A stretch of DNA of 64,000 nt from Tribonema minus. Its lineage: Eukaryota; Sar; Xanthophyceae; Tribonematales; Tribonemataceae. The DNA lies in contig JAFCMP010000357.1 in NCBI GenBank assembly GCA_017506865.1, positions 129,001 to 193,000 of the forward strand. The letters are read 5' to 3'. The notes beneath the pieces were generated by a model. The model had not been told where the DNA came from, searched no databases, and saw only the letters and a program-made list of their open reading frames with translations. The position numbers were made by a program, and so were the translations under genes. Shown in pieces: positions 46,353-59,500 of the stretch. How positions within the stretch are numbered: the first letter of the stretch is position 1; the number at the start of each line of letters is the position of its first letter.

Positions 46353-47550
46353 GTAGATTCCTTACAGCTAGATGCCAATCATCTGAGCTTTTTCGCGCCC
46401 TGAGCGAGAATTAATAAAAAGTACACAAGCCATACATACGCCCGAGCTCATACACAACACACACTACGGTAGCAGGCAGCGAGCATCACATGTCAACTGG
46501 AAGTTGAAGTCTGCTGTACCCCCTCTGAAAACGACACAGGCGATAGCGATGCAAATCGTGACAATGACATGAGCCAGGTGTTGGCAGCACTTTCGCAACT
46601 GTGCGACTGTGCAGTGGTGGCAAAGCGAAGGACGGGTATCATGAGCGCAGAAGCACAGCAAACCACGAGTACACTAGAAACCCATTCATCAAAGGGATGT
46701 GCGCCTCAGACATCAAATATATGCGCACGGACCAGCGCAGTGACTTTTGCGTATCATTGATTCAATCCCTACAAAACACTGTTTTAAAAAAGTATGCGTC
46801 ATTAACGAGCCAAACCGCTGACACAGCGTGCGCCTGCCACAAGGTAAGAAAGTTACTTCAGCAACTTCAAGTGATGACGGCTGTTAGCATCGCACTCGAT
46901 GACAGCATGGCCGACGTCAGTGCTTCTGGTCACAGCTTGGTGCTGCCAACATTGATCCTACGGCAACCAAACAACTTGCATAGTTCTCACTGAATGCAGA
47001 CGCTGCAGAAGTGAAAACTTCATGTGCATTTGCAAATCCTTGATAGGTTCAACTTGAAGTGGCTTGCATGAGTTGCACTATGACGCAGTCTCAGCCCGCA
47101 ACCCTGGCCCAATGCATGCGACACGTCAGTGGCTGTTCCCCGATGCAGGTGGACGTGCCAGTGTCACTCACCTAACCCTAACCCTAACCCTAACCCTAAG
47201 CAAGCGAGTAAGAGCCTCGGCCTCCCCCACCCTAGCCATGCTCAGGATCACTTTAATACGGGCTCTGCGTCAGTTTCATGTGCTGCAACTTGCGTACTTT
47301 TCTGAAGTACCTCTATCGCGTTCACACACCCTCGCAGTCGCCATTCCTAACTTCAACCCTACCCCTACCGCTGCCCCTATCTCACGACCTCAGCCCCCGA
47401 ACCTCCCACGCACCCATAAAGGCAATTCTTTTTAGAGATTGCTGAAGCAGCTCAGTGAAGCTACAGTAGTTGTTTTGTACTGTTCACATTGCGCTTCTCG
47501 TAGGAATTGAACTCGCGTCCAAGGCCGTACCAGACCCACAAGCGCGCAGC
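46353..47550. other. intergenic region, no gene recognised
   Basis: Lower GC than exons. It includes one telomere-like block (listed separately) and degenerate CTAACTTCAACCCTACCCCTA sequence at about 47348. No protein-like frame was found. Confidence 0.35.
47171..47200 (+). repeat. interstitial telomere-like repeat (CCCTAA)
   Basis: Four and a half CCTAAC units in perfect tandem, far from any chromosome end visible here. Confidence 0.9.
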
Positions 47551-50500
47551 TTAACACGACTCAGCCGTCAGACGCACCTCCACGATCGTGGGCTCCACGA
47601 TGAACGTGCCAAACTTCTCACTATCCGTGACCACCTTGCAGCCGGCGTGGCGGTACGTCCCCAGGAACTGCGGCAGGCCCGCAATGAGGTCGCCGTCGTT
47701 GACGACGCGGAAGTGCTGCCGCACGCGTGCGTCCAGACGGCGCGCAAACGCTGCGTTGCCGACGCGCGGCGCGCCGAAAGTGTACAGGCTCAGCTCGTCG
47801 GGGAGCGCAAAGTTTGAGGCGATGTCGTACGCTGCAAGGCACGCCATGGCGCCGCCGAGGGAGTGCCCTGCGAGTTGTCAAAGTTGAAGTTGGCGGCAGC
47901 GATGATGTGTATATGGCTCTCCATGCAGCAAGGCAGGTTGAAGTTGGCGGCAGCGATGATGCAGCTCTGTGCCGCAAGGTAACAGCAATGGAGATGTCGT
48001 GCATACACGCGCAACTTCGGAGTGTGAGGCGGAATGTCCCGCCAACCTTGAAGTTGGCACACATCTGCACAGCTTTGACCGCGGGGAGACGCTTGAGACC
48101 TGCAGTTGAGCACTGTTCATGGTGCGCACCATGATGCTGCATGCAGCAATGCTGTACACGCAGCAGCCTGAGCCTGAGCACTGCCCATGACCTTCAAGTA
48201 CTGCCCATGCAACAGCTGAAACTTCCTGTGACCATGTAATTATGCTAATATATCGACACACTTAGCTTGCATCAACTGAAAGAAACCCCGACAGGCGCAC
48301 CTGTGACGTAAAGCGGCAGGTATTCGCGCTGCAGCTCCATGGCCACCGCTGCCATTGTGTTCTCTCGCACACTGCATCGTGGAGGTTCAGAGACATGCAG
48401 CAGCAGCATCAAGTCTTCATACAGCATTGACACTGAAGTTGACAGGCCTGGAAGCGAGTTGTTGGTGAATTGCTGGGGGATGATCCGTTGCCACGCTTTC
48501 CGTTGTGACAAAGGTGCATGACCGGGACAGTCATCGCGGCACCGCTGTGAAGTCAACACCATTCACAAGTGGTTCACAAGTACTTCAAGCGTGTACTGGG
48601 GCGGCATCTGCATGCGTACCGTTGACGTGTGGACTTCACGCACCAGTATGTGCAGCATGCACTTCAACAAACCATCTGCTCATACTACAGATAATACGTA
48701 TGAGATACGACCGCAAGCGCAGGCATTGAGCATGCGTGTATGCACACTATCAAAGTGACATACCGGCAGCGTGGCGCAGCAAATCGACACAATGACCACC
48801 ACCAGAGAGGAACAGCCACCGCACCTGAGATAACTCTCCAGGAAGCCCGAGTGCACACGCGGCAGCGCCTGCCTGGCCAGCGGTATCCGGTGCACCAGGC
48901 CCCTCAGGGCGCTCTGTATGCGCCAACCCATCCCCTTCACCCCCTCGCTAAAAAAAAGTTCTACCAGGTCCACGTCCCCCTCCCCCCCCGCCGCCTGTCC
49001 CCCTGCCTGCCCCCCTAGTGCCGCCGCCACCCCCCCGTCGTCTGATTGGACGGAGGATGATCGCGATTGGCGCCGACCGGAGGCAGACCAGCTTGCGCTT
49101 TCGTGCTCGTACTCGTTCTCAGAATCATACCAGGATGGCCCCGCTGTTTGCTGCTGCTGCTGCTGTTGCTGCTGCTGGTGATGGTAGCCGTGGCTGCTGC
49201 CGCTGCTGTTGCTGTGCGCCTGATACTGCTGCTGCTGCTGCAGCTGCTGTGGGTGGGGGCGGTCAGCAGGCACGGGAATGGCGATGCGACCGCGGCCGTT
49301 GGGGCGCAGCTGCGGCAGCGCTGCCTGAGCAATGCGGATGTCTGTGGCCACGTTCTTGAGGTGAGCGGTGCCGCGGAATGCCAGGACCTGGTAGGGTAGG
49401 ATGGTATCATGAGAAGCATCGAGTCAGCGGCAGTGCAATTGACGGAATGTTGCAGTTGTTGAAGGCACACGAGTTTCACCTGCCTGGTCTGTAACCAGGT
49501 TGAGGATGCAGCCTCGAGCACCCAAAAACGGCAGAGTACGAAGTGCCTGCCAGTGGCAGGGGTCGACAGGGAAACACAATCAGAGCCAAGTGGCGTCAGA
49601 GCAACATACAGCACTACTATGAGCAAGCTGTCTGGGTGGCAGTGCCAAGTAGCCAGATTGATGCATCATTCTGATTCATTCACGCTGCTGCTGAAACTGC
49701 ACTGCCCAGCACGATCATGGTAATTGGCCAAAACCAAGCGTGTAGCTATGCTCACCAGCCTGTCCTTGCCCCTGCAGAGCACTGCCTTGGTCTCAGTGGC
49801 CTCGTTGTAGACGTAGGCCACCAGAGTAAGCCCCAGGTACCCAAGGTCCTGCCTTGCTGGGGCAATCTGTTGACAAAAAAGAGACATCACACGCACAGGC
49901 GTGGTCGAGTCGTTCATCCAAGCTGCTGATAAGCATCGGCACAGCTTTGGGGTACAGTTCATGATCAATAGCAGTATGTGCTTTGAAGCGTGACAGGTGT
50001 ACATGCCTTGCTCAAGCAGTAGCCCAATGACAACCTTTGCAACGAAGTAGGTAACTGGCTTGCTTCTGCTATACATTGAGCATTGACAAACTGCAACAAC
50101 ACACTACGTCAATGAGCAGATGCCGTGAGGGTACCTATTACAGCAGGAAGCTTTGCGGCTAGGCCTGTGCACCTTGAAGTTGCGCTTGAAGTCATGGGAC
50201 AGATCTCGGCTTCCTTCAAAGAGTGAAGATACCGCTTGCGAGGATGCGCCGTTCACCATGATATCCTTCAAACGGTCATTTGCTACTGTGCCACATCGCG
50301 CTTGCGCGTTATACATTGCCAGATCATCGGAACCACTGGCAACATGGCTGGTGCATGACTGTAACCCTTAACCTTTGCAATTTCATCGTGAAGTACAGTA
50401 GTCCACACTTATACATGATCAAGTGCCAATAGCACACTGAGGATTGATCATCACCAGAATGTACCATCAGTGGCGATGTCTGGTACCCTGCTGACACTGA

Positions 50501-53500
50501 TGAAATTGTTCACCATAATTCATGCAGGTATGCTGCCTGGCTGCACATCACTCACCGCCACCGCACTCACAGAGCAGGTGGCACGTCAACTAAGTGCTCG
50601 ACCTCACTGATCACAAGCATACTCAAGCTGAAGCGCCAACCCTGGCAAAGTTGAAGTAAGAACAGCCCAAATAAGGCACCATATACATATACAGCAGCGC
50701 TCTGCAGCGGTCGCCTCACCATGTCATCCGGGGTGTAGTTGCTGGGGTCATAGTACGCCTGCGAGGAAGAGGCAGAGGGCGATGCAGCGGTTGAGCACGC
50801 AGCAGCTAACCCTGACCCTAACCCTAACCCTAACCCTAACCCTAACCCTAAGCAGCAGCGGTGGCAGCACCAAGAGCGCCTGTGGTCGCGAGGGGGGAGA
50901 TGTGACAACCGACCTGTAACCCTAACCCTAACCCTAACCCTGACCCTAACTCTAACCCTAACACTAACCCTAACCCGTGTTTTGCTGCCGGACGGCAGCT
51001 CAGGCGGGGAGCGCCTTCTGCACCCGGCACAAGTGCGAAGTGCAAGGGTGCAGCAGGCGCACATACAACAGCAACATGTTCTGCAGGCTGTACCGCACAG
51101 ACAACGACTAGGCTAGGGGGGGGCGAGGTGCAGCACGGATATATATATGCATTTCTTTTCCAAATTGTACAACTGAAGAGTGTGATGTTTGGCGTACATG
51201 CTAGCCAATTGCAGTGTTCAGAACGGGATGCCGTGCACATGCTAGCCAACTGCAATGTTGATGCCGTTGTTGCGCATGCATGCAAACAGCCTCAAAAGAA
51301 GACTTTGCAATCCCGCAAATTGTTCTGAATGGCCTGCCACGCCGCCTCACCTGCCAAGCCGCTTCGCAGAGAAAGCACGCCGTCTCGAGGCAGAAGAGCG
51401 GCTGCCGCAGCTCCTTGGAGTCCCTGTAGCGGCGCTTGACCTCCTTAGGGGGAAGGTCGCGCTCCAGGGTGACGTAGAGGCGGTCTTGCTTGCGCGATAT
51501 GGAGTGCACTGGAGGCAAGAACAGGTAAACCTGCAGCAGAACAAACAATGAGGGGCACAGTTTACTTCAGTGATTGCACCATCTGCTGTACGTCAACAAT
51601 GATCAGCGCACAGGGGGGGAAAAAAGTCAGAGGCGCCTTGTAGCTGGTTATACGCCGCGTCCGATGCCGGCGGTGTAAACAGTGGGGGGAATGAGAGCTG
51701 CCGCACATGAAGTTGACCCTTGCGGAAGTGAACTTGAATTGTATGCGCCCCTCATCTGCTTGCTCTGGTTCAATTCAATGTCATTTAAAATTGATCGTGT
51801 TTGCAGCTGATTCAACCCCTGGTACTTCCCTTTTGTTGTTAAGTTGAGAGCTCTGGTCTTTGACGCCGAGCAGACTTTGCAGAGTCAGGCAACAGAAGCG
51901 TTTCCTTCCGTCTGGTACATATCATGGGTACATAGTTTGCGGATTGTCAAGCTGTACTTACTTGACATACCGGCATGCACTCACACCGGTAGGAATGCAG
52001 AAGCTGAGTTGCACGCACCTCACCAAAATATACACATGCTTGTACCACTGAAGGGCTGTGCATTCTTTCCACCACCTTGCACATGCTGACTTCCAGCTTC
52101 TTTACTGCCTGCGCACATGTACTGAAGGTAGATGCCGACAACATATGCCAAGCTCAGCCAGCGGATCAATGCATACGCTACATGCAGACAAAGGCTGTAC
52201 ATGCCCGCATGCACCCACGGTTTCCATACAGAATATGATCCTCACCGTCAGGCATCACTGCAACAGTCTACTGGACTCCACGCAGACAGAAGCATCGATG
52301 CCGAGCATCTCCGGATGTTCTCGCACCTTGCACGCTAGAGCACTGCCAACGCCAGCTTCTAGGAGCCCATGAAGGCAGCAAGGTAAGTACTGCCAATGCC
52401 AGTATATAGGAGCCATGTAAACGCAGCAAGGTATGTATGCAAACAACAAACCTTTGAGCCAACCTACCCCTATATGATGCAGCGCTCGCCTGCGTGTAAA
52501 CAATGCAGCTGACAAACAGCAGCGCGCCGAGCAGCAGGCGCAGCAGGGTATGTATACCGTCCAAAATTCATACCTACATCCCCTTGTCAATAAAATCAGC
52601 AGCGCTCACCTGCGTGCACACGACGCAGCTGACGAACAGCAGCGCGCCGAGCGGCAGTCGGAAGCCACGCGCCCAGCTGCTGATGAGCAGCGCCTCCAGT
52701 CCGAGGCCGCCGCGCCACGTTGTGGGCAGCAGCTTGAGCATGGTGTGGTGGGACGCATAGCTGAGCATTGATGCCAGTTGAGCCGCCAGGCCCGCGCACA
52801 GGAGCATGATCAGCAGCATCACCTGGTTTGCGGCGGGGGGGGTGGCTCGGGGTTAACTGTGTGCGAACAAAGTGGGCATACATGCTGTATAGTCGAGAAT
52901 TACGGTAGCGGTCGTCGTGGCTGGGAAAAGTGGTGCTGTGGCAGCTTGCGCATTGGACGTTGCGCACTGCAACAGTGCAACACGTTACCACCGCCACCAC
53001 CATGTAAGTACACATTGTAACCCACTGATGCTTGTCCAGCAAGGGCTGCTTTAATGAATAAAGCCAGGCCACCGAGCCACTGATGATGACCCAGACCCAA
53101 TAGCACTGCGCAATGATGCCCTGATAGCTGATGCCTTGTCACACTTTGCACGACATCGCATGCATGCGTCGTCTGCAGTATTTGACCGCACTGCGCAAGC
53201 ACTGCGAAAAGTACTGCATTACAGTCAGCCAAGAGCCTTCACAGCAGCCAAGACGCAACACGATAGCCTTACAGCGCGTTTCGCAGAACGGCTGATGCAG
53301 CTTCACCCAAGGGCGAAAGCTTGATATGAATCGCAACTTGACCCATGCATGTACATATGTTGAACGTGAACTTGAAGTTCCATTTGCGGCGCGTGCGCGC
53401 ACCTGCCCCAGCATGATCCTGTACGTGAGCTGCTGGCGCCGGTTGACCATGAACGGCTGCCCCTTCAGCACGCGCGCCGTCCTAAACGCCACCCTCAGAA

Positions 53501-56500
53501 ACCACACCACCCACCCGCAGGCCAGCACCCCCGCAGCGATGCTCAGCCCCTCATAGGCCCCCCTTGGGGCCCCCTGCAGGGTACCCCACGGCCAGTTCCC
53601 CGGGGTCGCCTCTGGGTGGCGTAAGAAGCAGAGGCAGATGCTGACGGCCATGCCCAGAAGTGCGTATAGCACCTTCCAGGAGATGAAGTCTAGGAAGAAC
53701 TCGCTTTGGCTGTGGTGGTGGGGGACTCCCTGCGGTGGGGGGTGGGGGTTACGGGGTGCTTTGAGACGCATGAAGACATTGCGCACATGACGGCAGGCAG
53801 CCGGTTGTACGCCAGCATCGACTCTCATGAGCATGAATGTCATACCTACAGTATGTGTTGCTGCAGCTTGTCAGTATCGCCTCGACCATGAAGCACATGA
53901 CTCATGACTCACGACTGGCGAGTCATGACCTGCGCCGACCCCACGATGCAGCAGGTGGCCAAGTGAATGCTGAGCACTATATTCATCAACTCATGTGTCA
54001 TCACTAAATGCTAGGGTCATTGATTGATGCATTGCATCAGTCGTAATGCATAATGCACACACCTCAGCACTAAGTCTCAAGGGTGCCAGCAACATGAAAC
54101 TCTTCACTCTATTGTTGCAGTCTGAATTGTTGCCAGGCTTGAACATACAGCAACAAGGTGGGTTTGATGTTCCTTGCCAATATTGCTATGCCCATGCAAG
54201 CATGGCCCACTCCCAGTGCTGACAGGAAACGAACTCCTACTACTGCTGCTGCCCCGTCGTTGGCACCTATCAATGATGATCACCAGACCAAGAGGACGCA
54301 CAAGTTGAGTCACAGCACCACTGTTGCAGATGGCAGAGTGCACAAGCTAATCTGCACTTGCATGACGGTCCTCAACTTCAATTGCAAATGTCAGATACAG
54401 AAGCCGCACATTCAGGGGTCAGCGTAAGGGTAAGGTAAGGGCAAGATGTGGCACACTTGAAGTTGACACGTGCCCAATTGAAGCTGACCTGCGCTAAAGC
54501 TGCACAGGGGTAGCCCCCCCCCTCCGTCCCAGCCCACCCACCCCCCGCCGCCTTGTTCTTAGGCTTATTGGTAAACCGCTGCCCATCCATGAGTATCACC
54601 CAGCACAACCACAGGAGCTGCTGGCCCAGTCCCTGTACGAGTTCTGAGGCCACCACCAGGCGCAGGTTGAGCACTGTGTCGGAGGGGAGCGCTGCCACCT
54701 CTAGCACCGCCAGCAACTGCCATGCGCACAACAACAACAGGACCACCATGTGAGACAGGCTGCGCTGTGAGAGCACTTGCATGGACAGGAATTTGGAGGT
54801 GTGGGCCACAGAGTGGACCAGGATCATGGCTACATGAAGCAGGATGTCACAAAAGGCGGAAGTGTGACACAAAGCTGACAAATGCTGCATCCCCTCGCCA
54901 AGCATCATACATGAGCAGGCAAGCCTGGTGACAATTGCATCCGCATGAGTTATGGAAACGAATCAAAGATCGTAGAGCACTGGTTGACAAAGGATGGTTA
55001 GCCGCAAGTGCCTTCCACCAATAACCGTGGTCGCCGCTGCTGCAGTCATTGGCCACGAGTCAAACAGTGCCATCACAACCACAGGTCAAAAGACTTCTGT
55101 GTGCAAGCTTTTTAGCGTTCGAGGGCAGTTGGCAGTGTATGTTGACTGTAGTGCATGCAGCTCAGGCTGCCAGAAGTATGCGTGTGCTCAAGTATGCTCA
55201 AGTGTGTCCAGATAAGGCCGCCTGTTGCAATGGCATGCCTCAATGTGGCCAGACTGACACTGCATTGTGGCTTCTACTCATGCACTAATAGTAGCGCTGC
55301 ACCTGAAGTGCTACACTCCCATGGTCAACAACACGCAGCGCACTTTGCAACGTATATTCTGGCATGTTGCACCAAGGCGTTGCCCTGTCATTTTTTGTTA
55401 AATGATTATCCAGCACGGACTCTACACAGTGGTTAGGACGCACCGGCCATGGTTCATTCACAGCTCAGCAGGCCTGCACACAGCACAGCGTACAACATGG
55501 CCAGCAACCCCTGAAGGCCATCTACATGTGCGCCACTTACGGGGTTTTGCCAGCAGATGAGCGCAAAGAGCATGACACTCAGCCAGAGGCCCTCAGCGTC
55601 CTGAGGCCGGTGCCCTTTGTGGCGCCGCCGGCACGCCGCGCGCCACCACACCATGGTGATGCTCAGAGAGATGGCCAGCAGCACCAGCCGCAGCACGGCC
55701 AGCAGCTGCAGAGGCAAGAGGCGATGACACGAGGAGCATATGACGTCAGGCAGCTGTGAGTGAGCTGTGAAATGTGCAGCTTGGCAGTTTACGGGATGTA
55801 CATTGTAGGTTGGCAGTTATGGGATGTAACTGTAACTATCACCAGACACCCTGCTACCGGAGCCGTGCGTCCAAGGAGCACAACAGATAAACGTGACATG
55901 CAGGCAGCTGAGCTCATGCATACATGGAAGCCGCAGCTGTCAGCCATGCACATGAGAAGTCAAGTGTGACATTTAACTTCAAGTGTCTGGTGTGTGACCA
56001 GTGCTCCCTGTGCCAAGTGCTCATTGCATCTACGTGAGCAGAATGACCATTGCTCCGGGGGCTAGCAACAGTTGCGCATAGGTAAAGAGGCAAGCAGGCG
56101 CATCAATTCATTTATGAATGCAATTCGTGTATGGCTGATTACACTCCTCGACAAGACACTGTGCTGTGAGTGTGGCTTGAGCTTTCTGGCGCTACATGCG
56201 TGCCATCACGAGTAGTCAGTGCTGGCGTGCATACAACATGTGTTCATCTTCTTGAAGTTGTGAGCAGGCTGCAAATAAGTTGAGCGGGCAGAACCCGGCA
56301 TTGATATCATGGTGTAGTCAAGCATACTCTGAATGGCAACATCAACTCGCCAGCATGTCTATACACATCAATCTGCATACGGCTGTGCGGTTAGGGCCAT
56401 ACAGGCTCAAAACACCTGTTGCAAGGTCAAGTGCCACATGGATTAGCGCCTATCCAGGGCTGCGTCCTCACCTTGGCATAAGCTCTGCTTTCAGATGTAA

Positions 56501-59500
56501 GCTCAAAGGCCGCACTGGCCACAAGCGCTTCAGCACCCTGGCCCCGTATGCCACTGGCATCAGCAGCCACTGCAAGGGTGGCTGTGATTTTAAATGCGTC
56601 GTAGCGCCTGCATGGTATGTGTGAGTGGGGCAAGGCAGCAGCAAAAATAGAGCATCCAAAGTGTTAGTACATGGGGTGGCGCAAGGCTTTGCCGCCCCAA
56701 GGTATGAAAATTAGGCTTTCAATATAACTTGACTTCAAGGTAATTAGCAAGTCTCTGTCTGTAGGTACCTTGCATTCGCAGGTTGCCATCTCATACTTCA
56801 TGAGAGTTTGGAATTACACGACAATGATAAGTGGCATCTGTCCACCGCAACACCTCCGTCAAGTACCAAAACGCAATGTTGAACGGTTTTAAGGGTGACC
56901 AGTTGCACAAATTTTGCCTGCAGTGAATGACGCCAGTGCAGCACCACTACGTCCAGTTGGACAGATTGTATATACATTCACTGAAAAACGTGATGATAAA
57001 CGAGCTAGTCACACAAGTACTTTTACCAGAGCAAGGACCAGCCCGCAACATGACATGAGTGGCACAGCTCACCCGAGCAATCCAGGCGAGTCGAAGATGA
57101 TATGTAGCAGCGTTGCTGCGTCGCAGTGTTGTTCACTTGCAGTTGCCAAGCCGTTGGGGTCCGTCGTTGACATGGCGTTGCACTCAACAACCTGCAGCAG
57201 TTGAGCATCATCATTGACTGCATAAAAAACGCTGCTTCGATCAGGCTCAGGTTTCAGTGTAATCATGTCATGAACCTGAGGCAAATGCGCTGTGAGATGA
57301 CAGCCAGGTGCGTCGTGCTGGCATCAAACCCGGGACGAGGAAAGACAACGAGGCGAGCATGACTGTGAAACATGATATTTTGGAGTTATCTTGGTGGAGC
57401 ACATGGCATTTACAAGCTCATTGCCGTTTGCACACTTGGCGGTTACGGCACTTACCCTTTCTGGCACACCGACCACAATACATTCACTTCTGGCAGCATA
57501 CGACTGGCGTCGGTCTTGTGTTGCAGTGGGTCATCACACCAGGCGCGAGGAAAGACAAAGAGGAGGGTATGACTGTGAAACATGATACTTCAAAGTCATG
57601 TTGTTGGAGCATAGGGCAGTTGCATGCTCATTTGCATGCGTGGCGGCTACGGCTGTTATGCGTGCCGGTACACAGACCACAATACATTCACCGCCAGCAG
57701 CACACGACAGGCGTCGGTCTTCTGTTGCATTGGTCACCTTGGTGTCTGCCTCTGTCGATGTGGAGCAACAGGCTGGTGAGGAGCTGCAACATATGTCACC
57801 AGAGCGTCTGCCAGGTTCTGTTCCTGACCCTGACCTAGCGCTGGCGCTGATGATTCCGCTCAGCGCAACCCAATGATGATGATAATCAGCGCAGTGCCTG
57901 CAGTCATCTTAATAGGATGCTATATCACCAGGGGGCAACCCTACCCTACTTCTTCGGTACTCTGGTTGACAGACATGCCAGAACCCAGGAGTGCTATCGC
58001 GCCTCCTGACAGGAGGCATGCTTGTCAGCGACAATGGATGCTGCAAGCCTTCCAACAAGCCGCTACTGAACGCGTGATGTTGATGCGCCCCATGAGCTGC
58101 TATTGCGGCTGAATAGTCAATTCAATGTACATGCTGCTCTCTTGGTGTTTGGGTTAGTATTAGAGCTGGGCTCATGGCACACTTGACAGATGGTGCCTGA
58201 CCCTGCAAGCTCTCACGGTGGAGCCTGTGCCGAAGCAATTTGCATGAAAAGTCTTCGGGGTACTCAACATGTAATGGATCACTCTTCTTTGTAGTTAAGT
58301 GTGCAACATAGGAGCACACCACTCCAACTTACCTGCCAGGACTGCTCCGCGGCACGAGAATACACCGTTCGCCACCCCCCCTCCCCCTTTGGCACTGCAA
58401 CGTCCACATCTGCCCCCACCATGTACGCCACAGCGCCGCTGCCCCCTATCGCCTCGCCATCGCCCCCCTGGGGCTCCATCGCAAACTGCGTGACGCCCTC
58501 CGCAGGCTGGAACAGGGCCTCAAGTTTGAAGTACGAGTTGTCGTTGGGGGCGTCCGGAATGAGCCACGTGCAGGTGCTTGCTGAGCACTGAGCAGCGCCT
58601 GGCGGGAAAAACCTGGCACTTACGCCAAAGTCGCTGGCGTCGAGCCATATCGCCAGCGCCAGGCACACGTACGGCAGCATGAATATGACGTAGGTGGAGA
58701 CAGTGCTCAGCGCCTCCAGCCGAATATCCGCAGCCTCGACGAGCTTGACGCCGTGCTTGAAGAGGACCGTGTTGCCGCCCTGGTCGGCGCTGGTCTGGTG
58801 TGGCAAGTGCAGGCACAGATGTGGTAGTTGTAAAGAAGTCAGGCGCGCAGTGTGGTCTGTGGGTGACAGCTGAGGAGCAGACGGTGTACGCGTTTGCAGG
58901 CCCAGATCTGATCATTTGCTAGCAAGTATCGACGACGGGTAGGCCAGACAAGTCATGAGCTTTACAACACATCAAGCAGCGGGTTATCACATAGATAATC
59001 AGGACCTTCATGTCAGTGTAAAGATGAATGACAATGTCTTACTACCAACATCACTCCAATACAGGCACAGGCAGCACAGCTCACAGGCCATCAAAGCACC
59101 TGCTGCTCACCCCTCACATTGTCAGCAGCAGCCCCAGCAGCGGCACTGCTCCCGTATCCGCGGCGCTGGCGCTCGCTCGCAGCAGTCAGAGGCCACATCT
59201 CTCGCCGCTCCTCCGTTCCAGATTGTGCAGCAGCGCGCCTGCGGTTGGCCTCAAAAGGGTTCACGGGGCTGCGCTCCAGCGCGCTTGGTCGACTTTCCGC
59301 GCGTGGCGGCGAGTCGGATAGCAGTGGGCTGGCCTTCACAACCGCGGCACTGAGTTGCGCTGGCGGGAAAAGCAGGGGGGACCGGCGCCTGCCAGACTGC
59401 GAGTTGGTGCTGGTGGCACCCCCTCTCTGCGGCAACGCATGAGTTGGCGGTGCCTGGAAGGGGTTGCTGCCTGCGACGGCTGCGCTGGTTTCAGATGCTC

